Shown here piece after piece: positions 21,164 through 31,600 of a DNA stretch of 64,000 bases. Made by a program: the position numbers and the translations under genes. The notes beneath the pieces were generated by a model. It did not search any database. It saw only the letters and a list, made by a program, of their open reading frames with translations, and had not been told where the DNA came from. This DNA comes from Aquatica leii (taxonomy: Eukaryota > Arthropoda > Insecta > Coleoptera > Lampyridae): positions 240,340,104-240,404,103 of the forward strand of contig CM069432.1 of the NCBI GenBank assembly GCA_035610365.1, in the 5' to 3' direction. Position 1 is the stretch's first letter; each line of letters starts with the position of its first letter.

Positions 21164-22240
21164 GTAAGCATAAAAAAATTGAAAGTAAATTAAAAAAAAA
21201 CTGTAACTTGCAATTAATATTTCAATAAAAATAAACGTCATTTGATGTATGCTAATTAAACAAGTAACCGGTTTTCGGCTAGTATAAGTATTCTGCGTTT
21301 ATTTTAAAAAATTTTCTTGTGCACAAAAGAAACAATCTACCAATTTATTAAGTACTTTTTTTTGTTTTTTAGAAATTTTTACTTAAAGCAAAATAACAAT
21401 AATGTTAAGATATGTTTTAATTAAATTATTAATTTATGCATTTTTTACACAATCCAATCTATAACAAAAAAAACGAGCATTGTGATTTGTATTGTTGCAA
21501 TAATACGTCAAGAATTTGACCCTGTAAGTTTGCCACAAGCAAAATATTACCTTCGAATTTAACTTATTATGGCCCCCAAAAATGAGCTGTAGTTTAGCAC
21601 AGATACAGTTGAATACATTTTTTTTAAATTTAAAATTTTTTTCTAAAGTTTTTTTTATTTAGATTGACAAATTACTTTTTTATATAGCTATAACTTATAA
21701 AATGTTTGCAAAAAATAACAATAACAATAACAATTTAATACCTTCTATAATACAATTTGTAACTAGCGCTACTTTATGGCTATAGGCACAATTTCAAACT
21801 TATAGAATTATTGAAAATGTTTTTATTGTTATAGAAAATGACTGATTACGATGTTTCGCGTAAAAAGGTCAATACCGCTGATATTCGACTATCATGATTT
21901 TGAAACCATCCTCGGGTTTTATATACATATGAAATTAAATCAAATAATAGCTGTTAAATTTATAATACTAAAATCTTATTGTACTATTTATATGATCTCC
22001 AGTTTTTATTGTAACGTCTGTCTGAAATCCGTTGATCTTTAAATCTTAGAGGCACCTTTGCCCAAGCTCCTATGATTTCTAAATCTTGTAGAAACGTTTG
22101 TGGGATATATATTGATCTCTAACCTACAATTTCATAATAGACACGTTAATCTAAACTAAAGTCCACTTTAATCAATTTATAATCGAGTAATTTTAACAAA
22201 AGACACTGTTGCGTAATGTGAATAGTAATAATTAATAATT
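21164..22240 (+). other. Start of sulfatase intron 1, AT-rich
   Basis: Intronic sequence between the donor at 21164 and the first retroelement. It contains T and A runs and CAA/AAT simple stretches (about 21713-21735). The 63-codon frame at 21851-22042 has no similarity I recognise. Confidence 0.6.
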
Positions 22241-22289
22241 TTATTTAGTATGAAATGTATTTTACAAATGTTAATATAAATAATCGACA

Positions 22290-22495
22290 ATACTCTACAA
22301 CTAATGCCGGTCATAGACTTTTATAAATCGGGATTTATTGTGTTGTGACATAGTGGACTGTATAAAACTGCACTTGTTCATGCTTTAAATTTAATAAACA
22401 TTAAGAAAATTGTACTTTTACAAGAAACGAACTGGAGTTGTCGCCATGTTCTTTACAACCCCCGTTCTTCGCATCTGCGCGTAATCGACATTACA
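22290..22495 (-). repeat. 3' LTR of BEL/Pao element A (approximate)
   Basis: On the minus strand the sequence TGTAATGTCGATTACGCGCA starts at about 22495, right after a purine-rich tract (GGCGAGCAGCATGGAGAAA). The same opening occurs at about 29225 after element B. It contains a poly(A) signal-like AATAAA. The far end of the LTR is uncertain. Confidence 0.55.
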
Positions 22496-22687
22496 AATTA
22501 TTTCTCCATGCTGCTCGCCTTGACAGACTGTCACATCTTCAACATTAAACAATTCTGAACACTAACTTAACTTATGAAGCAACATCAGCAACTAAAATTA
22601 AATTCAGTAAAGAACAAAAAAATACAAGTACTAATTATACAATATATAAGGAAAATTATATTTTAAGTAAAATTGTTATTTTCGGGC

Positions 22688-22869
22688 TTACATGGAAGAG
22701 GACACAGGACGTTTAAACACTCCTTTAACTGTTTTAACACTAGCAACACGAAATCGGTTATCACTTCCAGCATGTAGCTTGACGATTTTTCCAAGAATCC
22801 ATTTTGATGGAGGTAGATTATCTACCTTTACGATAACCATAGTGCCAACGAAAATATCAGTTGAATTAT
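22688..22869 (-). pseudogene. BEL/Pao A polyprotein C-terminal tail
   Basis: The minus strand encodes 'NSTDIFVGTMVIVKVDNLPP' followed by SKWILGKIVKLHAGSDN and a 'VKGVFKRPV' ending. This is the DUF5641-type tail of BEL/Pao integrases ('GdlVlikednlPPlkWplGRv...GkDgvvRvv.vrT..G...RPv'). It is cut at 22870 by the inserted transposon. The upstream continuation is found at 25449 and beyond. Confidence 0.88.
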
Positions 22870-23000
22870 CACTGGTCTGCAAAAAAATATTTTTTATCGA
22901 GCCCTGACACTATTCCGGGTGATTCTTATGTAAAATGACGTCCTGAATCCAAATATGTCTTCCGTTTTCTTCCATCACCCATCATTTTCGAGGGAGCCCC
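22870..23000. repeat. Left TIR of the CACTG/TAT transposon
   Basis: About 130 bp, inverse of 25327-25447 with scattered mismatches and small indels. Confidence 0.85.
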
Positions 23001-23170
23001 AAATCTCTAATTTTACCACTTTTCGATAAATTAATTATAATTTATTTATCGAACGATAATAATAATTATAATAATTATTATAATAATAAATATATGGACA
23101 TGAATTTAATTTAAATGGGAAAAAGAACTATTTTAGCTATAAACAGTAATAAATAAAAAGATATTCATCG

Positions 23171-24848
23171 TTACTTGGTGCTTGCTTTCCTTTTATACCC
23201 TGAGGTACAACTCTCTCGTTTCAAAAACCAGCAGTACTCCGCCAACATGCTTGCATTCCACTTCCCTGAAAATCTCTTCTCCAGCTTAGCGATGTCTTGA
23301 TGGAACCGTTCCCGTATTCATCTGAGACTGCTCCTAAATTTTTAGGGAAAAAGTCCAGATGCGAGTGAAGGAAGTGAACTTTAAGAGACATGTTACATCC
23401 TATGTCCTTGTATGCTAAAAGCAGTTCCTCGACGTAAGCGACATAGTCTTCACTATTGTGGTTACCCAAGAAGTTCTTACAAACGTTTTGAAATGCAAGC
23501 CAAGCTTGTTTTTCTTTTCGATTTAGGTGTTCAATAAACGTCGAATCTTGGAAGAGTTGTCTAATCTGGGGACCAACAAAAACGCCTTCTTTGATTTTAG
23601 CTTCGCTAAGACGAGGAAATTTAGTTTTCAAAAATTGAAATGCGCCACCTGTCTTGTCCACTGCTTTCACTAACTGCTTGATCAATCCACGTTTGATGTG
23701 TAAAGGTGGTAAGTAAATATTTTCCTTCGGAACCAAAGGATTGTAAGCGACATTTTTCTGACCAGGAATAAGATTTTCTCGCAGAAGCCAGTCCCGTACG
23801 ATGTAATGTTTATCTCGGGCTATCCCATTCACAAAGGAAGCAGCAATATTTTGTGAATCCTGATTGCAGGCCCGTTAGTAGAGCAACAACTTTTAAGTCA
23901 GCGCAAAGTTTCCACTTTATAATCATGATAACTAATTTTATCAAGGATTCTGAAGATGTTTTCGTACGTTTCCTTCATATCAACAGAGTATGCAACTGGA
24001 ACTGATGGGAAGTCATTCCCATTTGCCAACAGGACAACTTTTAAGCTTGTTTTTGATGAGTCTATAAACAGTCTCCATTTGTCTGGGTCACATGGCATCT
24101 GTAGCTGTGTCATCAATAAATTTGCATTAGGGCAGAACACTAAACCTTTATCCTCTGAGAAAAGACATTTCAGGGTTGCTTGTCTGGTCCTGTAAGAAGA
24201 TATTTTTACTTCCTTTTCTAAGAGATTCCACTGTTGAAGTCGCGATCCTAGGACCTGAGATTTAGTCTTGGGTAACTGCAAATCCCTGACAAGATCATTT
24301 AATTCCGATTGAGTGATGAGGTGAGGTTGCCGAGAAACTAAATCTGCGGAATACTCTTCATCATCATTGAAGGTATCATTCGAAGCTCCAGGTTGTGGCT
24401 CAGAGTCTTTTAAATCAATTTCCGGCTCTAGAGTATAAGTGTTTGGGGGTTCTGGGATTGGCAAAGTATCGTTATGAGAAAAAAGTCTTACAGCTAACGG
24501 AATATTGGGATACTGAATTGTATGCTTACTTTTGCTCAAAAACCCGACGGTGGAAGTCATACAAAAGTAACAATCTGTAAAATGACAGCGAGGTTCACGC
24601 CAAACCATGGGCACAGCAAATGGCATTGATTTACGGGTACCTTTGAGCCATTTGTTCAAACTACTGTAACAAGTCGTACAGCAAACTGATGGAGCCCAAG
24701 TCTTGTCCTGGTCGCTAACTTGACAATCGAAGTACAATTTATAAGCTGTTTTAACAAGCTGAGAAAGGAGTTTTCGTTGCGCTTTTGAAATTAATTCCCC
24801 GCAGACATAGCAGAAGCTATGGGGATAATTTTTACACTCGCGTGGCAT
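23171..24848 (-). pseudogene. Transposase of the CACTG/TAT transposon, three frameshifts
   Basis: The start is taken at the ATG of 'MPRECKNYPHSFCYVCG' (24848). A Cys-rich N-terminal domain follows (CYVCG...CCTTCYSSLNKW...DCYFC), probably zinc-binding. Next come a variable acidic linker, 'LNDLVRDLQLPKTKSQVLGS', and a core with 'WRLFIDSSKTSLKVVLL'. In a second frame it reads 'CADLKVVALLTGLQSGFTKY' then CCFLCEWDS. In a third it reads 'KNVAYNPLV...IYLPPLHIKRGLIK', 'KIKEGVFVGPQIRQLF', 'MSLKVHFLHSHLDFFPKNLG'. In a fourth it reads 'ERFHQDIAKLEKRFSGKW', ending at 23171. I know this protein as an uncharacterised multicopy arthropod family. The D of FIDSS, the D of ADLKVV and the E of ERFHQ are my guess for a DDE triad. 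The breaks make it inactive. Confidence 0.75.
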
Positions 24849-25326
24849 AATTAAACAGTAATTCAACGCCCGACATTAACCACAAATCACACTTAGTCAC
24901 TTGAAAAAATCCGGAGTAAAAGTAGTTTTACTGTTTTACACAAATGAACAAAAATGAACACAAAATCCACCACGTTTAAAACGTCGACAAGTTAACTCTG
25001 CAACAGCTATAGATGTACTGATCGAAGCAGTTAAGCAAACAATGTAATATACTATAATGAGAAGAGTAATGCAAATTCAAGTCGAAAATTCCTGTTCAAA
25101 CCTGCATGTGGTATTGAGATCGCCAGCGTCGTGCAGTAAATCTTCCTAACTGTTTATTGATATGTTTTTACTGTTCTTATATATTTGTATTTTATTGTTG
25201 TTTCTATACACATTTTATAGCAAAACTTTTGCCATATACTTTGGTATAAATTTTATTACCTGCTTTGGGATGTTTAACGGCTATAAGTTAAAATTCTAAA
25301 AAAAATGCAAAAAATAAAATAAAAAT

Positions 25327-25447
25327 GGGGTCCCCCCAAAATAGGTGGGTGATGGGTAAAAACGGAGCTCATTTTTGGATTCAGGAGGTCATTTTACATA
25401 AGAATCGTCAAGAATGGTATCAGGGCCGATTTTCATGCAGACCAGTG
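25327..25447. repeat. Right TIR of the CACTG/TAT transposon
   Basis: Inverse of 22870-23000. The inner end is marked by a G/C run (GGGGTCCCCCC). Confidence 0.85.
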
Positions 25448-25448
25448 T

Positions 25449-26362
25449 ATCGACCCATTTTCTTCTTTGTTGTAAAAATTTTAATTAATCGCGAAACCAA
25501 CGTCGTCAAAAACTTTGCTGTAGCAGCTGATATCTTGATAACTTGTTTATCGTTATATTTAAAACAATTGGATCAGGTGGCGTTGTAATTATTTTGCCAA
25601 TCAAAAAATGAGTAGGAGTTAGTGGAGGTTAATCCTTAGGGTCAGATGGTAAAGGATAAAACGGTCTAGAATTTAAAACTGCCTCAATTTGAGTCAAAAC
25701 AGTGGCAAATTCTTCGTATGTTAAGATAGTTTTGCATATGACTTTATAGAAATGTCTTTTAAAATATTTAATATTGGCTTCCCAAATACCTCCAAAATGA
25801 GGTGACTTGGAGGTAAAAAATACCACTTTATTTGATTTCTAACAGTATATTCGACAATTTCATGTTCATTTTGTCAAAAGAATGCATGCATTTCATTTAA
25901 AATATCATTCGCGCCTGTAAAATTTGTTCCGTTGTCAGAGTACAACTCAGACGGAAAACCTCCACGAGCTGAAAATCTTCTGAGACAAGCAATGGAAGTT
26001 TCAGATGTAAAGTCTGAAATTAACTCAAGGTGAATCGCCTTAACGTTTAAACAAATAAATAAACAAACATAAGCTTTAGTAATTTTGCTTCTAGGAAACT
26101 TTTTGTCCTTAATATTAAAAGGGCCAGCATAATCTTTACCAGTGTGACAAAATGGCAAAACATTTGTAATTCTTTGCCTTGGTAAATCTCTCATTGTAAC
26201 CTCCAAAGGCTTTGGACAAAACTTGAAGCATTTGATACAATTTTTAGCAACAACCTTTGCAAGACTCGTGCCTCTCAAAGGCAAATAAATCTGTCTGACA
26301 CTGTTCAGCGATAATTGCAGACCTGCGTGCAACAACCTAATATGTTTAGACCGAACCAACAA
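25449..26362 (-). pseudogene. BEL/Pao A integrase
   Basis: From 26362 leftward there is an HHCC zinc-binding region ('HIRLLHAGLQLSLNSVRQIY', 'CIKCFKFC'), the linker 'MRDLPRQRITNVLPFCHTGK' then DYAGPF, and the catalytic core with 'KAIHLELISDFTSET', 'FSARGGFPSELYSDNGTNF' and, after a frameshift at about 25830-25870, '[16 protein letters not shown]' and '[16 protein letters not shown]'. These are the standard BEL integrase blocks with D, D and E sites visible (DYAG, SDNG, GGIWEA). The frame then meets 'LTPTHFLIGK' and stops. The enzyme inserts retroviral-type cDNA into the genome; this copy is broken. Confidence 0.9.
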
Positions 26363-26709
26363 CCTTGTAAAAAATGCTTAGAATTTAATATAATTAGCGT
26401 TATATGGTAAAACAGAATGTTTGAGTCTACCTCCAACCCTTATTAAACCATCTTTATCGAGAAAAGCTGATAAACCATTGAAACGATTTTTCAAACCCTT
26501 GTTACTATTTTTGGACAACCAATTTAATTCTTGTAAAAAGCTTTGCTCTCGTCAGTTGATAAGTTGCCAGTCAAAGTTCAAGCTAAAAGCATTTAAACAA
26601 AATCTACGACAGTAGGCTATGACTCTCTGCAATCTTAATAAAGAAAAAAACCTTGAAAATATATCAAATTGTTGCATGGCGTAAAATATATGTGAATCGT
26701 CTTCTTGCT

Positions 26710-27470
26710 TTATTTCAGGTAAATCATTTTATGACGGAGTAAAATCATAATTAGAAACATCAAAATTACAAATCCAAGAAGGCCCACACCAACACATCTC
26801 ATTACTAAAAAGTTCCGAAGGAAAAATATATCAGCAGGATTTTGCGCTATCAAAACATAATTCAATTTAAACTTATAAGTCAAACTTTGAATTTCACTAA
26901 CTCGCGTACTTATAAATCTGACCAAAGATAACATTCAAAATCAAACATCATGCATTCGGAAACGCTTGCTACTTGCTACTACTAATATAGCTAACGTTAG
27001 AGCAGCTAAAAGTTCTAATCTTGGCATAGTAAGCTGTTTTAAAGGAGATACTTTTGTTTTTGCACATTCACCGTGGTCAATAACCAATCGCATATACAGT
27101 GCAGCTCCATATGATCTGTTACTACCATCAACAAAACAAAAAAGTTGAATCCAAGACGGTTTCGACACTAAAACATTTCTCGAAATCTTAAAGAAATTTA
27201 AATTAATCAAATCCTTTTGAAACAAACGCCATTTTTCTCTTAAACCATAAGGTAATTCATCATGCCAAACTTCATAGTTTTTGGAGCAAACGCTTTGCAA
27301 GTATAACAGACAGAGAAAGTACTCCTAATGGGGCGTAAATTTTTGAAATCTCAGATAATACATACCTTTTGGTACAACTACCAACAACAACTGAATCTGT
27401 AAACAAAAACGACAAATCATCAGAATCACAATTCCATTGAATCCCTAAACACTTAGCGTCTTTATCATAA
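26710..27470 (-). pseudogene. BEL/Pao A RNase H region
   Basis: At about 27300-26941 the minus strand reads 'YEVWHDELPYGLREKW', 'IQLFCFVDGSNRSYGAALYM', 'TKVSPLKQLTMPRLELLAAL', matching the BEL RNase H block ('lhgFsDAS..aYGA.vY...K.rVaPlk..tiPRLEL'). The first acidic residue is kept (FVDGS). Downstream, 26934-26830 has 'FISTRVSEIQSLT...NPADI'. Upstream, 27470-27310 gives 'KCLGIQWNCDSDDLSFLF' and a 'APLGVLSL' segment. Stops separate these pieces. Confidence 0.85.
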
Positions 27471-27475
27471 ATTTT

Positions 27476-28178
27476 TTAAATATTTGAATCATAATCATCT
27501 TTAAATTTATCCAAAATCTTTTGACTATTTGACCTCCATTTCCTTAAACTAAAATTACCCGAATGTAACATCTTAGAAATCTCTGTGCAAATCTGTATCG
27601 CTTTTGTCTCATTTTGAAATCCAACTATCAAATCGTCAACATAGAAATTTTCTATGATTTTAGAAGCGACGGGAAATTGTTCCTTAAAATCAAATGCAAG
27701 CTGGTGCAAACATCTCATTGGGGGCGGTAGTCAACTCGTACGTAACAGTATTAAGATCATATAACTCTAAATCATCCGTTTTATTAAATCTCCAAACTAT
27801 TATTTAAAACCGTCTATCGTCGGTATGTACTAAAACCTGCCTGTACATTTTAGATATATCAGACGAAACAACATAAGGAAACTGTCTAAACTTAATCAAA
27901 ATCTGAAATAAACTATTTAGAATCTGGGGACCTGTAAACTGTAAATCATTCTCAGAATATCCCGTACTGCATGGCGACGGGTCATTAAAAACAATCCTTA
28001 CCTTAGTAGTAATACTATCTTCTTTAAAAACGGCGTGGTGCGGAAGAAAATAAGAAATCTCCTTCTTCTGAAAATCATTAACTAAACTCATATGACCTAA
28101 ATCTAGGTAATCCTTCATAAAACTCACGTAATCATTTCTTAAGCTAGAAATTTTTTCGAACTTTCGTTTCAAAGCCAA
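27476..28178 (-). pseudogene. BEL/Pao A reverse transcriptase
   Basis: Two frames join at about 27720-27804. The first has 'DYLDLGHMSLVNDFQ', 'YFLPHHAVFKEDSITTKVRI' then VFNDPS, and 'VVSSDISKMYRQVLVH' (first catalytic Asp present). The second has the palm motif 'NFYVDDLIVGFQNETKAIQI' (YVDD intact) and 'NFSLRKWRSNS'. This is the BEL RT order. Stop codons and a frame break between the parts show it is inactive. Confidence 0.9.
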
Positions 28179-28181
28179 AAA

Positions 28182-28870
28182 TCACTCAACAGCTAAATCC
28201 TTTGAATCACCAAGTTTTGAATCCTCATCTTTAAAAGGTATCCTGACGACAAAATGACCATTTAAATCACGCGAAAAAGTAGTTCTACAGAACTGCTCAC
28301 ACCTTTTATCGTTAGTGGACAGCAATCGTTCGGAACTGACTTTCTTACTTAACCAAAATCGTTGTAAAGATTCATCAATCAAAATTTTGTATAACTGACG
28401 AAAAAAACATGAAGTTCTAGACCTTAAAAGTCCAGTCGATACAGTGTAACCAAAGACTGTTTTTTGTAACGTTGGTAAATCTTTTTCCAAAACAAATTGG
28501 TGAGGCTTTAAAAAATCCCAGAAACAAGAAACGCCAATGAGTAAATCTATGGTTCTTGGTTTGTGAAAATCCGGGTTAGCTAAACTTACATTTTTTGGAA
28601 ACTTAAGTTCCGAAACATTTATAGGGCATCTAGGCAAATCAGAAATTTTTGGCAATATAAAACATTTAAAGGTTTAAACTGAAATTATTAATATATAATA
28701 AATTAATCATGGATTGACGATTGACATTACATCGTCTTTTTAAATGCGCAGTAGAAGAAGTAATGCCAGTTATATGTACATCTATACTAGATTAGGTTCA
28801 ACCAAGTCTAGAAACTGAATCCGTTGTAATAAAATTAGCTTGCGACCTTGAATCTAAAATTGCATAACAC
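28182..28870 (-). pseudogene. BEL/Pao A protease and protease-RT linker
   Basis: At about 28860-28800 the minus strand reads 'CYAILDSRSQANFITTDSVS', the aspartic protease core of BEL elements with the usual DSGS changed to DSRS. Further on, the 157-codon frame 28655-28182 contains 'MPKISDLPRCPINVSELKFP', 'RTIDLLIGVSCFWDFL' and 'VFGYTVSTG', the C-terminal part of the protease region. Then come 'HFVVRIPFKDEDSKLGDSKD', the start of the RT linker. Stops lie between the two parts. Confidence 0.8.
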
Positions 28871-28884
28871 GTATGCTTATTTCC

Positions 28885-29170
28885 ATGTTAATCAAAAACA
28901 CAAACCTTTGCAGTACACAACATGACTTGTGACTCTATTAAACTTGTAAGTACAACTTGTTCTTTAGGAGCATGCAATAATCTGCTTTGCTGTGAAAACA
29001 CGAATCTGATTTGCAAGAGTCAACCGTATGGCTTTTGTATCAAGAATTTAAACACAATCTTAGTTATTTCGCTTGTGTTGATTTTTCAGGAACGGTTAGG
29101 TCACAAAATCGATTACATTTGTAAATCTTGTGATCATTAGCTTCACAATAATTACATTGTGCCGACCTTG
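28885..29170 (-). pseudogene. BEL/Pao A gag zinc knuckles
   Basis: The minus strand at 29165-28920 reads 'CNYCEANDHKIYKCNRF' and, after a stop, 'LCLNS*YKSHTVDSCKSDSC', i.e. successive CCHC-type knuckles of BEL gag, which bind RNA. The gag N-terminus is missing because the sequence is joined to an LTR start at about 29195. Confidence 0.7.
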
Positions 29171-29194
29171 TGGTCTTATCGGTTTTATTCAAAA

Positions 29195-29225
29195 ATCTTC
29201 GCATACGCGCGTAATCGACATTACA
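29195..29225 (-). repeat. LTR start fragment of BEL/Pao B
   Basis: On the minus strand TGTAATGTCGATTACGCGCG begins at about 29225, preceded by a purine tract (TAATGGGGGCTGTAGAC). It shares about 30 bp with the element A LTR (22495), then changes abruptly into gag of element A. Two related elements appear to have recombined here. Confidence 0.6.
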
Positions 29226-29430
29226 AAAAATATGAAATTATGTCTACAGCCCCCATTAATATAACCGGCCCATTAATGGTGCGCAATACAAACTACAATA
29301 TATAAATAATTACTAACATGCCCCCGGACGTTGAAAGAATACTCTCTAATAAAATAATACATAACTTATACAAAATCAACGAATAAAAAAACATTTGTAC
29401 ATGTAATAAAATAGTAAAATAAACAGTAAC

Positions 29431-30300
29431 TCACTGCACTGGTAGAAGACTCGACTTGGCAATAGCCCTGATGACGACGCCATCGTCGGTTTGAATCGTT
29501 GCTATTTTTGCTACCCCGACATTGCCAGTTTTGACAGATTGTATGCGTCCAAGTTTCCATTTTAACGTAGGAAGATTGGCGTTCATAATTAGAACCATAG
29601 TATTAAGTTCTACATTAGCGAATTTCAAACGCCATAATGTGCGTTTCTGCATTTCAAACAATGATTCCTTCGTCCATCTTTGCCAAAATGCTGTTGGGCT
29701 GGATGTATACGTTGATACTTCGAAAGCTTCGATTGTGGAACTCCAAACAATGTTGAGTCGGGTAGCCCAATTAGCGGTCGTCCAATAAGAAAATGCGAAG
29801 AACAAAAAATGCAAATTTGGAGCAGAGTATAAAGCTTTTCAAACGGTAATAAATAATTATTAATAAGCTTTTTTAGTAGTAATTTGCACGATTTTTTTCC
29901 GGCTTCCCATAAACCGCCCATATGAGAACTAAAGGGTGCAATAAATTGCCATGATATGCTTTCATATATAATATTTTTGGTTATGTTAGTTTTGTTAATC
30001 ATTAAAAATTTGCCAAGCTGCTTTAGTTTTGATCTAGCCCCAACAAAATTGCGATCCTTGTCTGATATTATTTTAACCGGTTTTCCTCTACGAGAAACAA
30101 AACGCGGCAGAGATAAAATAAACGTTTGTGTTGTTAAATCACTAACAAGCTCTAAGTGCAAAGCTTTAGTCGAAAAACACACAAAAAGGCATATATAAGA
30201 TTTATATGTTTTAGAGCCTCTCCCTCTAACATTTTTTACAGTAATTGGCCCAGCATAATCTACACCTACGTGAGTAAAGCGAGGTGAGGGTGTCACAAGA
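29431..30300 (-). pseudogene. BEL/Pao B integrase and C-terminal tail
   Basis: The minus strand has 'FTHVGVDYAGPITVKNVRGR', 'YICLFVCFSTKALHLELVSD', 'RFVSRRGKPVKIISDKDRNF' then VGA, 'WQFIAPFSSHMGGLWEAGKK', 'SHFLIGRPL', and after a frameshift 'NTMVLIMNANLPTLKWKLGR' to a stop at 29431. The order is that of a BEL integrase with its tail. The second catalytic block reads SDKD where SDNG is usual. An internal deletion removes part of the RNase H/zinc-binding junction near 30300-30400. Confidence 0.85.
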
Positions 30301-30771
30301 TTAACAGGAAGTAGCAGACAACACAACACGAGTTCGAGAACACAAAAGACTAGCGTGATGTGCATTGCAGGCATCAGTTGATCCCAAATATATACAAGCA
30401 CCATAGCCCTGTATAGAAGCATCGCAGAAACCATAAAGCTCAATTCTTTTAGGTTTCTCACAAATAGTCTTTCTGCCAATATTCAAATCATTTAAAATTA
30501 ATAATCCCTTCCTTACAGATGCCCATTGCCTAGATAGTCTAATTGGAATAGTATCATCCCATGAAAGTTTTTCAAACCAAAGTTGTCGCAATAAGAATTT
30601 GACGATTACTGTGCATGGGCTTAGCAATGCAAGAGGATCAAATATCTGAAAGATCTCCGATAGAATAATTCGCTTTGTTACGTTTTGATTATGTGGTTTA
30701 GAAATAGAAAACATAAAAGTTTTATGACAAAACGACCAAACTAGACCTAAAGCCTTTGTAAATTGATGCAA
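30301..30771 (-). pseudogene. BEL/Pao B RNase H region
   Basis: A frame of 156 codons contains 'ILSEIFQIFDPLALLSPCTV', 'LWFEKLSWDD', 'KRIELYGFCDASIQGYGACI' then Y, the RNase H block with its Asp (FCDAS). It ends prematurely in 'RTRVVLSATSC', where the family has 'K+rVaPlk..tiPRLEL', so a deletion follows. Confidence 0.85.
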
Positions 30772-30774
30772 AAA

Positions 30775-31600
30775 CTAAAAAACCGTTATACGATTATCTG
30801 TTTGGTTAACATACGACAATATATTTGATTCGCTAGCGGTCCATTTTTTAAGCTTAAAACATCTTGCTGTTAAAATCGATGATAATTGAGAACAAATATT
30901 TTGAGCTTCACAAAGAATATCAGCGCCAAATAATACATCATCAACCTTTAATAATAATTCTAGAAATGTGAAGATGCACAATCTAAACCTAATTGTGCAA
31001 GGCATCTAATAGCAAGATAAGAAGCCGCTGCTGTGGATCAGTTACAATATTTAACTTATATTCGTTTATATTTTCGGAAAGTGAAGAACTCCATATTTTT
31101 TGCAACGAACGCTGCTCTGGAGTTACTAAGACCTGGCAGTACATCTTTTCTATAACAGAAAATGCAGATTGATATTTACAAAAGCGCAATAAAATAGAAA
31201 AAAGATCTTGCTGAATAACGGAACCAATCATTTGCAAAGAATTAAGTGAATATCCAGAAGAAGACACTGACGATGCATTGAAAACAACTTTGAGCTTTGT
31301 AGCAACGCTTTCTTCTTTGAGAACGCCGTGGTGAGGTAAATAGTTCAATATTTGGTCTGGTTTAACTTTTGATACTGACATGTGTCCTAGAAGCTCATAT
31401 TCGTTAATAAAAGAAGTATACATTTGCATAAAATTGTTGTTCGTGTTAAATCGTTTCTCTAAAGATAAAAATCCTGTCTCAGTTATAGTGCGAGATTCTC
31501 CCAGTTTTGAAGGGCAGCCTTTAAGAGGAATAGATACTACAAAACGTGCTTCAGAATTACAAATTATGCTACCTTGAAAATGTTTTCAATTGGAGAAACT
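30775..31600 (-). pseudogene. BEL/Pao B reverse transcriptase, 5'-truncated element
   Basis: The sequence begins with 'RFVVSIPLKGCPSKLGESRT' near 31540, then 'YELLGHMSVSKVKPDQILNY' then LPHHGVLKEESVATKLKVVFNAS in one frame. 'AFSVIEKMYCQVLVTPEQRS' follows, where the usual Asp of 'aDI.kMY' is changed to Glu. A later frame (31005-30775) holds 'LKVDDVLFGADILCEAQNIC', the YVDD region with the Tyr lost. At about 31570 the element stops against a hAT-derived sequence, so gag, protease and 5' LTR are missing. Confidence 0.85.

Larger units (their letters stand above)
22870..25447 (-). mobile_element. DNA transposon with CACTG ends and TAT target duplication, nested in BEL
   Basis: The left end CACTGGTCTGCAAAAAA (from 22870) and right end ...TTTCATGCAGACCAGTG (to 25447) are inverted. 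The inverted repeats run inward to about 23000 and 25327, with shared blocks such as TTTGGATTCAGGA and GTCATTTTACATAAGAATC. TAT flanks both ends (22867-22869, 25448-25450), and the BEL reading frame resumes on each side, so both boundaries are certain. One gene lies inside (23171-24848). Termini CACTG with a 3-bp duplication recall the CACTA group, but the transposase does not resemble a CACTA enzyme that I recognise. Length is 2578 bp. Confidence 0.85.
22290..29170 (-). mobile_element. BEL/Pao LTR retrotransposon A, 5'-truncated and interrupted
   Basis: From right to left the minus strand carries gag zinc knuckles, an aspartic protease, reverse transcriptase, RNase H, integrase and the basic C-terminal tail typical of BEL/Pao polyproteins, then a 3' LTR. 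Each segment has stops or frameshifts. The integrase and the C-terminal tail are separated by a younger DNA transposon (22870-25447). The 5' LTR and the beginning of gag are lost: at about 29195 the gag sequence is fused to the LTR start of element B. Its own position inside sulfatase intron 1, antisense to the gene, makes it part of that intron. Confidence 0.88.
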
